DNA of 64,000 nt from Paenibacillus sp. 32O-W (GTDB taxonomy: Bacteria; Bacillota; Bacilli; Paenibacillales; NBRC-103111), in NCBI RefSeq assembly GCF_007679495.1, contig NZ_VEGP01000013.1:1-64000 (forward strand), read 5' to 3'. Under the pieces are notes generated by a model, which saw only the letters and a program-made list of their open reading frames with translations, was not told where the DNA came from and did not search any database. Below, one piece after another: positions 44,710 to 53,821 of this stretch; position 1 is the first letter of the stretch, and each line of letters begins with the position of its first letter. Position numbers and translations under genes: made by a program.

Positions 44710-44911
44710 TTCGGGAGTAAGCTTGGCCCTCGTTCCGCAAGAGTAGAGAGGACCGGCCTTCGTTCGTCGGCTTCCAGCCCGTTTTCGACACGGCGCTGGG
44801 AAGCCCCCTTCCGGTTGAAATTGGTACGCGATACGGGACACTGGCAGTAGCATTTAAGGCTCAAAAGTTGTATGATGAAAGGTGATATTTGTTTAGAAAG
44901 CGAGCAAAGCT

Positions 44912-45676
44912 ATGCAGCGATACTTCATACCGCCGGAACGGTTTACGGCCGATTCCGTGGAAATAACGGGAGACGATGCCCGACATCTGATCCGGGTCAT
45001 GCGGGCCGGGATCGGTGATCAAATCATTTGCTGTGACGGCATCAGCCGGGAGTGGATTGCGGAGATTTCCGCCCTGGAGGAGCAGCGGGTGCAGGCGGTT
45101 CTGGTCCGGGAGCTGGGATCGGATAGCGAGCCGTCTGTCCGGGTTACGATTGCGCAAAGCTTGCCCAAGGGCGACAAGATGGAGATCGTCATTCAGAAAG
45201 GAACGGAGATCGGGGCAGCAGGCTTCCTTCCGTTCGTTTCGGAACGGACGATTGTTCAATATGACGTGAAGAAAGAAGCCAAGCGTTTGGAAAGATGGGC
45301 CAAAATTGCCAAGGAAGCCGCAGAGCAGGCGCATCGTACCCGGATTCCCGAGCTTAGCCTGCCGGCAACGTGGAAGCAGGTGCTTAAGAGGGCCCGGGAG
45401 GCGGATCTGGCTCTCTTTTGTTACGAGAAAGAAGAAACCCGGCAGCTTCGTCCCCTGCTTCGGGACAGGCTGGCCCAAGCCCGCGATCACGGGCAAGAAC
45501 TGCATGTAGTTATCCTGATCGGCCCCGAAGGGGGATTTACCGAACGGGAGGCTTCCGAGGCGGAGGCGGCAGGATGCATTCCGGTCAGCCTCGGCAAGCG
45601 AATTCTCCGTACCGAGACGGCCGCTATGGTGGCTTTGGCTTGCATATTATACGAAAGCGGAGAGATGGGAGGTTAA
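44912..45676 (+). CDS. rsmE: 16S rRNA m3U1498 methyltransferase
   Basis: RsmE methylates N3 of U1498 in 16S rRNA. The 254-residue product has an N-terminal PUA-like domain (MQRYFIPPERF, DDARHLIRVMRAGIGD). It is followed by a SPOUT knot with SLPKGDKMEIVIQKGTEIGA, ILIGPEGGFTEREASEAEAA and LGKRILRTETAAMVAL, the SAM-binding signature. The ribosome-binding site is weak (AAAGCGAG). It is three bases before mtaB, the same arrangement as yqeU-yqeV of B. subtilis. Confidence 0.95.
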   Translation: MQRYFIPPERFTADSVEITGDDARHLIRVMRAGIGDQIICCDGISREWIAEISALEEQRVQAVLVRELGSDSEPSVRVTIAQSLPKGDKMEIVIQKGTEIGAAGFLPFVSERTIVQYDVKKEAKRLERWAKIAKEAAEQAHRTRIPELSLPATWKQVLKRAREADLALFCYEKEETRQLRPLLRDRLAQARDHGQELHVVILIGPEGGFTEREASEAEAAGCIPVSLGKRILRTETAAMVALACILYESGEMGG

Positions 45677-45678
45677 TT

Positions 45679-47019
45679 ATGCCAAGTGTTGCTTTTCATA
45701 CTTTAGGCTGCAAGGTTAATTTCTATGAGACGGAAGGAATTTGGCAGCTATTCAAGAAAGAAGGCTACGAGCAGGTCGACTTCGAGACGAAGGCCGACGT
45801 TTATTTAATCAATACATGCACCGTAACCAATACCGGCGACAAAAAAAGCCGGCAGGTGATCCGCCGGGCAATCCGCCGCAATCCGGATGCGATCATTGCG
45901 GTCACCGGCTGCTATGCCCAAACTTCGCCCGCAGAGGTCGCGGCGATACCCGGGGTAGATATTGTGATAGGCACCCAGGATCGGGACAAAATCATCCCCC
46001 TGGTTGACCGTTTCCGCCAGGAGCGCCAGCCGATCAATGCGGTGCGCAACATTATGAAAACCCGGGAGTTCGAGGAGCTGGATGTTCCGGAATTTTCAGA
46101 CCGTACCCGGGCATTCCTGAAAATACAGGAAGGCTGCAACAATTTCTGCACCTTCTGCATCATCCCCTGGTCGCGGGGCCTTCTTCGCAGCCGCAGACCG
46201 GAAAGCGTCTTGGCCCAAGCCAGACAATTGGTGGACGCCGGGTATAAAGAGATCGTCCTGACCGGGATTCACACCGGAGGCTATGGCGAGGATCTGGAGG
46301 GCTACAGCCTGGCGAAGCTGCTATGGGATCTCGACAAGGTTGACGGGCTGAACCGGGTCCGGATCAGCTCGATAGAGGCGAGCCAAATCACGGACGAGGT
46401 ACTCGAGGTGCTGCAGGGCTCGGATAAAATGTGCCGGCATTTTCATGTACCGCTGCAGGCGGGAGATGACCGGGTGCTGAAGCGGATGCGCCGCAAATAT
46501 ACGACGGCTGAATTCGGCAGCAAGATCGAGAAGATTCACCGGATCATGCCGGACGCTGCGATTACGACCGATGTCATTGTCGGCTTCCCGGGTGAAACGG
46601 AAGAAATGTTCGCGAACGGATACCGGTTCATGGAGCAAATGCAGTTCGCGGAAATGCACGTATTCCCCTATTCCAAGAGGACTGGCACGCCGGCCGCCCG
46701 AATGGAGGATCAGGTGGATGAAGAAGTCAAGAACCGGAGAGTCCATGAACTGATCGATTTGTCTGAAAGAATGCAGCTGGCTTATGCCAAGCCGTTCGTC
46801 GGGCAGGTGCTGGAGGTTATTCCGGAGCGCCCTTATAAAGAAGCGCCGGACAGCGGCCTTCTGATGGGCTATACAGATAATTATTTGCAGGTTGTGTTCC
46901 GGGGGAGCGAGGATTTGATCGGCCAGCTCGTGCGTGTAAGGATCGATGAAGCAGGGGTTAACGAATGCCTCGGCTCTGATGTTACTACGCTGGATTCGGC
47001 CCGGTCTGCGGTCGTTTAA
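45679..47019 (+). CDS. mtaB: tRNA t6A37 methylthiotransferase MtaB
   Basis: MtaB is a radical-SAM enzyme that converts t6A to ms2t6A at position 37 of ANN-decoding tRNAs. The product is 446 residues. The UPF0004 domain contains LGCKVNFYETEG and TCTVTNTGDKKSRQ and TGCYAQ, ligating one [4Fe-4S] cluster. The radical SAM motif CNNFCTFC is in QEGCNNFCTFCIIPWSRG, and a C-terminal TRAM domain follows. ATG 45679 has GGGAGGT upstream; the frame runs much farther back through rsmE, but the family N-terminus MPSVAFHTLGCKVN fixes the start. Confidence 0.95.
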   Translation: MPSVAFHTLGCKVNFYETEGIWQLFKKEGYEQVDFETKADVYLINTCTVTNTGDKKSRQVIRRAIRRNPDAIIAVTGCYAQTSPAEVAAIPGVDIVIGTQDRDKIIPLVDRFRQERQPINAVRNIMKTREFEELDVPEFSDRTRAFLKIQEGCNNFCTFCIIPWSRGLLRSRRPESVLAQARQLVDAGYKEIVLTGIHTGGYGEDLEGYSLAKLLWDLDKVDGLNRVRISSIEASQITDEVLEVLQGSDKMCRHFHVPLQAGDDRVLKRMRRKYTTAEFGSKIEKIHRIMPDAAITTDVIVGFPGETEEMFANGYRFMEQMQFAEMHVFPYSKRTGTPAARMEDQVDEEVKNRRVHELIDLSERMQLAYAKPFVGQVLEVIPERPYKEAPDSGLLMGYTDNYLQVVFRGSEDLIGQLVRVRIDEAGVNECLGSDVTTLDSARSAVV

Positions 47020-47124
47020 CTTGAGGAACGAGCCGCATCATAGCGCGCCAACCGTACCAGGATTTCGTTCTGTTCGCCAGAATGAAATCCTTCTTAATTT
47101 TCATAATGAAAGGGAGGAACGCCG

Positions 47125-47565
47125 GTGGAGGTATCAGCGGGCGGTGTTGTCTTTAAAGAAGAGGACGGAAGGTATTGGATTCAAATGATCCAGGACCGTT
47201 ACGGTAAAATCACTCTGCCGAAGGGAAAGATGGAGCCGGGTGAGACGAAGGAGCAGACGGCGTTGAGGGAAATCGCCGAGGAGACCGGCATTGAAGGCGA
47301 GATCATCGAGCCGATCGAGACGATTTCCTATCAGTTCTCCCATCCGAAGCACGGCAATATGGATAAGGAGGTCCATTATTTTCTGGTTCGCGGCATCGGC
47401 GGGAATCTTCAGGCCCAGGTGGAGGAAATCCGCGGAGTGGAGTGGCTGGAGCCTGTGGAAGCTTGGCGTCAGCAGATCCAGTATGGCTACAGCAATAACG
47501 ATTCCGTACTGTGCAAAGCGTTGAAGAAGCTGGGAATAGAGGTGAGCAGCGATGGAATGGAATAG
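47125..47565 (+). CDS. Nudix hydrolase
   Basis: This 146-residue Nudix enzyme would hydrolyse nucleoside diphosphates linked to another moiety. The Nudix box is GKMEPGETKEQTALREIAEE followed by TGIEG, matching GX5EX7REUXEEXGU. The start is GTG, with AGGGAGGAA upstream. The C-terminus overlaps deoC by 14 bases, so the two are translationally linked; together they suggest nucleotide clean-up or salvage. The exact substrate (8-oxo-dGTP, ADP-ribose, diadenosine polyphosphates) cannot be told from the box alone. Confidence 0.88.
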   Translation: MEVSAGGVVFKEEDGRYWIQMIQDRYGKITLPKGKMEPGETKEQTALREIAEETGIEGEIIEPIETISYQFSHPKHGNMDKEVHYFLVRGIGGNLQAQVEEIRGVEWLEPVEAWRQQIQYGYSNNDSVLCKALKKLGIEVSSDGME

Positions 47566-48232
47566 AAGCACTCTGGCCCGGACGATCGATCATACACTGC
47601 TTAAGCCGGATGCACGGGCAGAAGCCATTCGTACCCTGTGCGAAGAGGCTGTTCGTCACCATTTCTACAGCGTATGCGTTCATTCGGGGTGGGTGGCTTA
47701 TTGCCGGGAACAGCTCCAAGGCTCAGACGTTCGCATAAGCGCGGTTTGTGGTTTTCCGCACGGCGCCAACGGCAGCGAGGTCAAGGCGTATGAGGCTGCC
47801 CAGTCCGTGAAATGGGGTGCTGCTGAAATCGATATGGTGCTGCCCATCGGAATGCTGCTGGATCATCGTTTCACAGAGGTGGAAGCCGATATTCAACAGG
47901 TGGTTGCAGCGGTGGAGGGACAAGCCGTAGTCAAGGTCATTCTGGAGACGGGATATTTGAACAGCGAGCTGGTAAGAGCGGGCTGCCGCCTGGCCGAGCA
48001 GGCCGGTGCAGGCTTTGTTAAGACAAGCACCGGATTCGGCCCGGGAGGAGCAACGGCAGAGGTTGTCCGGTTAATGAGGGAGTCTGTGTCTTCTTCCATG
48101 GGGGTCAAAGCATCCGGAGGCGTACGCGACGCCGCAACGGCGATAGCGATGCTGGAGGCGGGAGCCACTCGGATCGGCACCAGCTCCGGCATCGCTATCG
48201 TTAGCGGGCTGCAGGGAATGGAAGATTACTAG
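47552..48232 (+). CDS. deoC: Deoxyribose-phosphate aldolase
   Basis: DeoC cleaves 2-deoxyribose 5-phosphate to glyceraldehyde 3-phosphate and acetaldehyde in deoxynucleoside catabolism. The 226-residue class I aldolase has Schiff-base K157 in FVKTSTGFGPGGAT. D94 is in AAEIDMVLPIG and the second lysine in GVKASGGVRD. TIDHTLLKPDA at the N-terminus is diagnostic. GAGGTGA precedes the ATG, which lies inside the Nudix gene. No deoR, pdp or drm genes are adjacent. Confidence 0.95.
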   Translation: MEWNRSTLARTIDHTLLKPDARAEAIRTLCEEAVRHHFYSVCVHSGWVAYCREQLQGSDVRISAVCGFPHGANGSEVKAYEAAQSVKWGAAEIDMVLPIGMLLDHRFTEVEADIQQVVAAVEGQAVVKVILETGYLNSELVRAGCRLAEQAGAGFVKTSTGFGPGGATAEVVRLMRESVSSSMGVKASGGVRDAATAIAMLEAGATRIGTSSGIAIVSGLQGMEDY

Positions 48233-48253
48233 GCCGGGGCTCCCGCCGGCCGA

Positions 48254-49207
48254 TCACTTCAGTCTTCTAATAAGCGGTGTATAACAGAGCGGAAGAGCGA
48301 TCAACGAACAAGCGATATTGAAAATCGTCTGGGCCCGGGCGACCTGCAGGGAAGGAGAATCCGCCATCCAACTGACGATGGTGCCGAGGGAGCCTATCAG
48401 CGGGTAGAACAGAAGGGCCCCGCCGACGTTAAGCAAAATATGCGTCCAGGCTACATATCCGCCGTACCGGCTTCCGCCGATGCTGGCAATGAGGGCCGTT
48501 ACGCAGGTTCCAACGTTGGCGCCGATGATGATGGCGATTCCGACGTCCAGGGAGATGACTTGGACGGAGGCCAGCGACATAGCCATTGTAATGGTCAGTA
48601 CACCGCTGTGAATGATAGCGGTCAGGATGGCCCCGGCAATCATCGCCCACAGCAGACTGCTCTGGGATTGCTGCACGAACCAGGCGAACAAACCGCGCGA
48701 ACGCAGATGGGGGATAATGGACTGCATCACTTCCAGACCTAGCAGAATGCAGGAGAAACCGACAACAGCCAACGCCCCGTTGCGGACATGCCTTTTCCAT
48801 AATTGCGGATAAGCGGGAAGGTCGGGCAGGACGAATGTGGAAAGCCAGATCACAAGCGAGACCATGAATATGCTCAGGGAATGCTTGTGCAGATTCAGGC
48901 CGATCAGCTCCGTGGTCAGACACGTTCCGATATTCGTACCCAGTATGATGCCGAGCGTTTGCGGAAAGCGCATCAGCCCTGCATTGACGAGGCCGATCGT
49001 GATCACGGTAACGGCTGTGCTGCTCTGCATCGCCGCAGTAATGCCGGTGGAAGCGATCATTCCGCGAAGCGGTGTTTTTGTAAATCTCTCCAGCAAGGTT
49101 TTCAGATATTGACCGGCCCATTGATGGAGCGCGGCTTCCATCACTTTCATGCCGAGCAGAAAAACAGCCAGCCCCAGCGCCATAGGGATAAATATAGTCG
49201 TAAACAT
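48254..49207 (-). CDS. Na+/phosphate cotransporter family protein (YqeW-like)
   Basis: This 317-residue membrane protein of the NptA/PNaS family has about eight to nine membrane segments in two inverted halves. The first half carries the substrate motif QSSTA (61-65) with GTNIGTCLT. In the second half the equivalent place reads AIIHSGVLTITMAM with GANVGTCVTALIAS, so the second QSS is replaced by HSG. B. subtilis YqeW occupies the same position near rpsU-yqeY. It lacks the C-terminal PhoU-like domain of larger members. Convergent with deoC. Phosphate is the family substrate; the altered second motif leaves this open. Confidence 0.82.
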   Translation of the reverse strand: MFTTIFIPMALGLAVFLLGMKVMEAALHQWAGQYLKTLLERFTKTPLRGMIASTGITAAMQSSTAVTVITIGLVNAGLMRFPQTLGIILGTNIGTCLTTELIGLNLHKHSLSIFMVSLVIWLSTFVLPDLPAYPQLWKRHVRNGALAVVGFSCILLGLEVMQSIIPHLRSRGLFAWFVQQSQSSLLWAMIAGAILTAIIHSGVLTITMAMSLASVQVISLDVGIAIIIGANVGTCVTALIASIGGSRYGGYVAWTHILLNVGGALLFYPLIGSLGTIVSWMADSPSLQVARAQTIFNIACSLIALPLCYTPLIRRLK

Positions 49208-49289
49208 GACGGCCTGTCTCCTTTTTCATAGTTAGTCCATGTATATGTCTGAAAAAGGAGATCCATGATACAAGCCAGCCCTTAGCCGC

Positions 49290-49736
49290 TTAATCCCATT
49301 TATCCAATTGTGTCTTAACGGTTTCCAAGTATACTTTGCTGCGCTGCAAAAGAGGACTGGGAACCATTTGATTATATTTTCTGATGTTAAGGTTAATTTC
49401 CTCCAACTCCCGATTCAGTTCCGCATCCTCCTTCTCCCCCGCTTCAATCCGGTTGCAGATACGGAGCAGCCGGCCGCGTATTTCCATACGCAGCTCCACC
49501 CATGGAGGAAGGTAGTTGGCGTTCTTGAGAATGGAGCTCAGCACATCGCCATCCTCCAGCTTCAGAGGCTTGCCCTTGCCTGGCAGGTCGTCCATGCCGC
49601 CCCTCTCTTCAAAATCCCGGTAAATTTCCTCCATCCATGTGTGAGTCATCTTGTCGGACGACGGTACAGCATCCTCAGCGAGCTGCTGGGGCAGCGGTTG
49701 TTCCGAACCTTCGGCAGGATTGCGTTTTTTGCTCAT
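49290..49736 (-). CDS. DUF1992 (DnaJC28-type conserved domain) protein
   Basis: This 148-residue soluble protein has the DUF1992 domain, known from the conserved region of DnaJ subfamily C member 28 but without any J domain. Diagnostic residues: HTWMEEIYRDFEERGGMDDL, PGKGKPL, and a later LPPWVELRMEIR. The N-terminal ~28 residues are Pro/Glu/Ala-rich. The second half is predominantly helical and charged. The role is unknown in bacteria. It lies between the phosphate transporter and the divergent addB. Confidence 0.82.
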   Translation of the reverse strand: MSKKRNPAEGSEQPLPQQLAEDAVPSSDKMTHTWMEEIYRDFEERGGMDDLPGKGKPLKLEDGDVLSSILKNANYLPPWVELRMEIRGRLLRICNRIEAGEKEDAELNRELEEINLNIRKYNQMVPSPLLQRSKVYLETVKTQLDKWD

Positions 49737-50233
49737 CTGTTCATCCGTCCTTTCCTTTAATCGGATTTCTGAATAATAAATTCATTGACGTGAATCCGGT
49801 TCGTTTCCGAATTTCCTCAGAGGCAAAATAGCTCCCCGATCGTCCCGTATAACGAGAATGCTGACATTAGGCTGTGAAGGATTCGGGATGGATTTGTGGG
49901 TAGCAGGGAGCCAGGAGCTAAAGGGCTTACAACAGGAGTATGACTGATGCAGGAAAAGGTTCATGCAAAGATCAGTTGGAATTCGAAAAGGTATTCGAAA
50001 GCGTAGGAGGCTTCTTGTATATTTTAGCACAGGAATTTACTGGATGATTTGGATGCAGTGAATCAATTGTGAACGGATATTGAAAATTCATAAATTTTCA
50101 TTTGATCCGGCCTGGAAGGCAGGACAGGGCTCTCTATCTCCAGTTTTTGGACCGGGTCTGATGGGAACGGATGATCTCCCTATCTGCAAGGAAATATGAT
50201 AGAATAAATAGACAAAGCGAAGGGGGACGACGC
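49737..50233. other. Divergent spacer between the DUF1992 gene and addB
   Basis: About 497 bases with no gene I can support. Promoters for both flanking genes are expected. An AT-rich ATATGATAGAATAAAT just before addB could supply a -10, but no good -35 is paired with it. None of the repeat families is present. Confidence 0.5.
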
Positions 50234-53200
50234 ATGGATATCAGGATGGTCATCGGTCGGGCGGGCAGCGGCAAGAGCGAGCTGTGTCTGACGGAAATCC
50301 GCGAACGGCTGGAGAAGGAACCGGACGGCAGACCGCTTATTCTCCTTGTCCCGGAGCAGGCAACCTATCAGGCGGAGCAGGCGCTGGTGTCCGCACCCGG
50401 TTTATCCGGAACGATACGTGCTCAAGTATATAGCTTTCCAAGACTGGCTTGGCGCATCATGCAGGAAACAGGAGGAACCGCGGGGATTCCGATTGACGAA
50501 ACCGGGAAGACCATGCTGCTGCAGCGGATTCTTAACAAGCATAAGGATAATCTCCGGCTATTCCGGCATTCTGTCGCACAGGTCGGATTTGCCAAAGAGG
50601 TGCTGTCGCTGTTCAGCGAACTGAAGAGACAGTGCATCACTCCCGATGAACTCGCGCAGCAGCATGAGCGGCTGACCCCGTTGTTGGCGGAGCAGCCCGG
50701 GACTCTGGAGCAGAAGCTGGAAGATTTGCTGAAAGTATACATAGATTACGAGAAGGAATTAACTAAACAATATTTGGATGCGGACGCCTTCGTGGAGCGG
50801 ATGGCGGCTCAGCTTAGGAATTGTCCCTGGATCCGGGAGGCGGATATTTGGGTGGACGGCTTCTTCGGATTCACTCCGTTGGAGCACGCCGCTCTGGTCC
50901 AATGCATGCTTCATTGCCGCAGCGTTACGGTCACCCTCTGTCTGGACAAGCCTTATGATGCGGGGGAACAGCCGAATGAGCTGGATTTATTTTATCCAAC
51001 GGCGATGACGATGATACGGCTTCGGGAGCGTATGGAAGCCGTTGGTCTGCCGAATCCGCGGATTATCCGGCTGGCGCAGGAAACGCCTCCGCGTTATGCC
51101 GCGAATGCGATGCTGGCTCATTTGGAACGCCATTATGAGCATCGATTGTCCGCGGCCAAGCGGGCTTACCGGGAACGGCAGCTTGACGGGACCGAGCCGC
51201 AAGGTTTGTCGATCCGGTCGGCGGTTCATCGCAAGGCGGAGGTAGAAGGGGTGGCCAGACAGATGCTTCGGCTGGCCGCGGACCGCGGGCTCCGCTGGCG
51301 GGACATGACCATTATGGTAAGAGATATGGACGGGTACGGGGATTTGCTGACCACCGTTCTTCAGCAGTTCGGTATCCCTCATTTTATAGATCAGAAGCGC
51401 CCGATTCTTCACCATCCGCTGGCGGAGTTCATCCGTTCCGCATTGGAAGTCGTCATCCGGAATTGGCGTTATGATGCGGTATTCCGCTGTGTGAAGACGG
51501 ATTTCTTCCTGCCGCTGACGGAATCCGGGGAGAACCCCGTTACGAGACACGCTATGGACGAGCTGGAAAATTACGTTCTAGCGGCCGGAATTCAAGGATC
51601 GCGCTGGCTGGATGACAGGGCATGGGAGTTCAGGGTGCAGGCCGCCCTTGAGGAGGAAGACGGGATAACCGGATATCGCCCCGATCCCGAGTATGTTGCA
51701 CGAATTCAAGCCTGCCGCAGATTGGTGACGGAGCCGCTGTCCGCTTTCCAGAGAAGCTTCTCGCAGGCGGAGAACGTCCGGCAAATGGCAGAAGCGCTGT
51801 ATGCGCTGCTGATAGATTTACAGGTCCCCGAACGATTGGAGCGATGGAGCGAGGAATGCATCCGGAATGGCAACCCGGAGAAAGCCCGCGAGCATTCCCA
51901 GGTATGGGACAGGATAGTTGAACTGCTCGACCAGCTGGTGGAGATGCTGGGCGAGGAGAGTATCGGGCGTGAGATGTTTGCGGAGATGGTCGATTCCGGA
52001 CTGGACAGCATAAGGATGGGGCTTGTTCCTCCTTCGCTGGATCAGGTGCTGATCGGAACCATTGACCGGACCCGTTCCACACGCGTGAAGTATTGTTTCG
52101 TACTGGGAGTTAATGACGGTGTGCTGCCGGCCAAGATCAACATGGACGGAATACTGTCCGAGAATGAACGCGAGTTTCTGCGGGAAGCCGGAGTGAAGCT
52201 TGCAGACGGAGGCCGGCGCAGGCAATTGGATGAGCAATTGCTCATCTATTCGGTTCTATGTGCACCTTCCGAGCACCTGTGGCTGAGCTACCCGCTTGCG
52301 GACGAAGAAGGAAGGGCGCTGCTGCCTTCAGAAATCATCCAGCAGATTCAGGCTCTGTTTCCATCCGTCAAGGAGAAGCTGCTGCTGGCCGAACCGGACT
52401 CCTCCTTGTCCGAGGAGGAGCAAATGCAGTTTATTTCCCCTCCGGGACAAGCCGTCTCCCACTTATTCATCCGGATGAAGCAGTGGATGAAGGGGGAGGA
52501 GATGGCCGAATTTTGGTGGGAGGTCTACAACTGGCTGCAGCAACGGCCCCAATGGCGGGACAAGCTGGAGATGATGGTCCGGGCACTTGACTTTAGCAAT
52601 GCCGAAGCCGCACTGTCCGCAAGCTCCAGCCGGCTTCTCTACGGCGACCAGCTGAAAGCCAGCGTATCGCGCATGGAGCGGTTTGTCGCCTGCCCGTTTT
52701 CCCAGTTTGCCTCGCATGGGCTGAGGCTGGCGGAGCGCAGGGTCTACCGGCTGGAGGCGCCTGATATCGGCCAGCTGTTCCATGCGGCTCTCAGCGGGCT
52801 GATCGGCTCCCTGCAGCAGGAGCAGGCCGACTGGGCGCTGCTCAGCAGAGAGCAGCTGGAGCATCGGGCCTCCGAAATGGTGGACAGGCTCGCCCCGCGG
52901 CTGCAGAGCGAAATTTTGCTCAGCTCCCCCCGCTACCGCTACATAGCCAGGAAGCTTAAAGGAATCGTCGGGAAGGCTTCCGTCATTCTGGCCGAACACG
53001 CGAAGCGAAGCGGATTCGTACCGGTCGGGCTTGAACTCGGATTTGGGCCCGGGGAGACGCTGCCCCCGCTTACCTTCCGGCTGAACAACGGCTGCACGAT
53101 GGAGATTGTGGGCCGAATTGACCGGGTAGACCGGGCGGAGAGCGAGCGCGGACTGCTACTCAGGGTCATCGATTACAAATCGAGCCGAACCTCGCTGCAT

Positions 53201-53821
53201 CTGGCCGAGCTTTATTATGGATTGTCCCTGCAGATGCTTACCTATCTGGATGTCGTTCTAAGCCACTCCGAGGTTTGGCTCGGACAGAAGGCGCGCCCGG
53301 CCGGGGTGCTCTATTTCCACGTGCATAACCCGCTGGTCCGCACCAAATATCCGATTTCCCGGGAAGACGCCGAAGCGGAGACACGCAAGCAATTTAAGAT
53401 GAAGGGGCTCGTTCTGGCCGACGAGGAAGCGGTGAGGCTGATGGACAGAGACCTGCAGAGCGGCTATTCCCAGTTGATCCCCGTTGCCTTGAAAACGGAC
53501 GGGAGCTTCTATTCCTCCGCATCGGTGGCCACTCCCGAGCAATGGGACCGGCTGCGGGGGTATGTCCGCAGCAAAATCCGCAGCATCGGCACGGAAATTA
53601 CAGAGGGGAATGTCAGCATCACCCCGTTTCGCCTGGGGGGGAAATCCGCCTGCACCTTCTGCCCCTTCAAGCCGGTCTGCCAGTTCGACCCGCTGCTTAA
53701 GGGCAATGATTTCCGCATTCTCGAGAGAAAGGACAGCGTGGACATCTGGACAAGTCTGGAGGACGCTGCATCGATGGACAGCTTAAGTAAAGGAGGGAAG
53801 GTCGACAATGAACCGCAATGA
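50234..53821 (+). CDS. addB: AddB, helicase-nuclease subunit
   Basis: AddAB processes double-strand breaks to recombinogenic 3' ends, the Gram-positive counterpart of RecBCD. AddB has 1195 residues. An N-terminal P-loop is present in VIGRAGSGKSE, with otherwise degenerate helicase motifs that read Chi. The C-terminal RecB-like nuclease has GRIDRVDRAESERG and VIDYKSS. Four cysteines of a [4Fe-4S] cluster are C in FVACPFSQFA and CTFCPFKPVC. ATG 50234 has GAAGGGGG upstream and the normal MDIRMVIGRAGSGKS start. It overlaps addA by 14 bases. Confidence 0.95.
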   Translation: MDIRMVIGRAGSGKSELCLTEIRERLEKEPDGRPLILLVPEQATYQAEQALVSAPGLSGTIRAQVYSFPRLAWRIMQETGGTAGIPIDETGKTMLLQRILNKHKDNLRLFRHSVAQVGFAKEVLSLFSELKRQCITPDELAQQHERLTPLLAEQPGTLEQKLEDLLKVYIDYEKELTKQYLDADAFVERMAAQLRNCPWIREADIWVDGFFGFTPLEHAALVQCMLHCRSVTVTLCLDKPYDAGEQPNELDLFYPTAMTMIRLRERMEAVGLPNPRIIRLAQETPPRYAANAMLAHLERHYEHRLSAAKRAYRERQLDGTEPQGLSIRSAVHRKAEVEGVARQMLRLAADRGLRWRDMTIMVRDMDGYGDLLTTVLQQFGIPHFIDQKRPILHHPLAEFIRSALEVVIRNWRYDAVFRCVKTDFFLPLTESGENPVTRHAMDELENYVLAAGIQGSRWLDDRAWEFRVQAALEEEDGITGYRPDPEYVARIQACRRLVTEPLSAFQRSFSQAENVRQMAEALYALLIDLQVPERLERWSEECIRNGNPEKAREHSQVWDRIVELLDQLVEMLGEESIGREMFAEMVDSGLDSIRMGLVPPSLDQVLIGTIDRTRSTRVKYCFVLGVNDGVLPAKINMDGILSENEREFLREAGVKLADGGRRRQLDEQLLIYSVLCAPSEHLWLSYPLADEEGRALLPSEIIQQIQALFPSVKEKLLLAEPDSSLSEEEQMQFISPPGQAVSHLFIRMKQWMKGEEMAEFWWEVYNWLQQRPQWRDKLEMMVRALDFSNAEAALSASSSRLLYGDQLKASVSRMERFVACPFSQFASHGLRLAERRVYRLEAPDIGQLFHAALSGLIGSLQQEQADWALLSREQLEHRASEMVDRLAPRLQSEILLSSPRYRYIARKLKGIVGKASVILAEHAKRSGFVPVGLELGFGPGETLPPLTFRLNNGCTMEIVGRIDRVDRAESERGLLLRVIDYKSSRTSLHLAELYYGLSLQMLTYLDVVLSHSEVWLGQKARPAGVLYFHVHNPLVRTKYPISREDAEAETRKQFKMKGLVLADEEAVRLMDRDLQSGYSQLIPVALKTDGSFYSSASVATPEQWDRLRGYVRSKIRSIGTEITEGNVSITPFRLGGKSACTFCPFKPVCQFDPLLKGNDFRILERKDSVDIWTSLEDAASMDSLSKGGKVDNEPQ

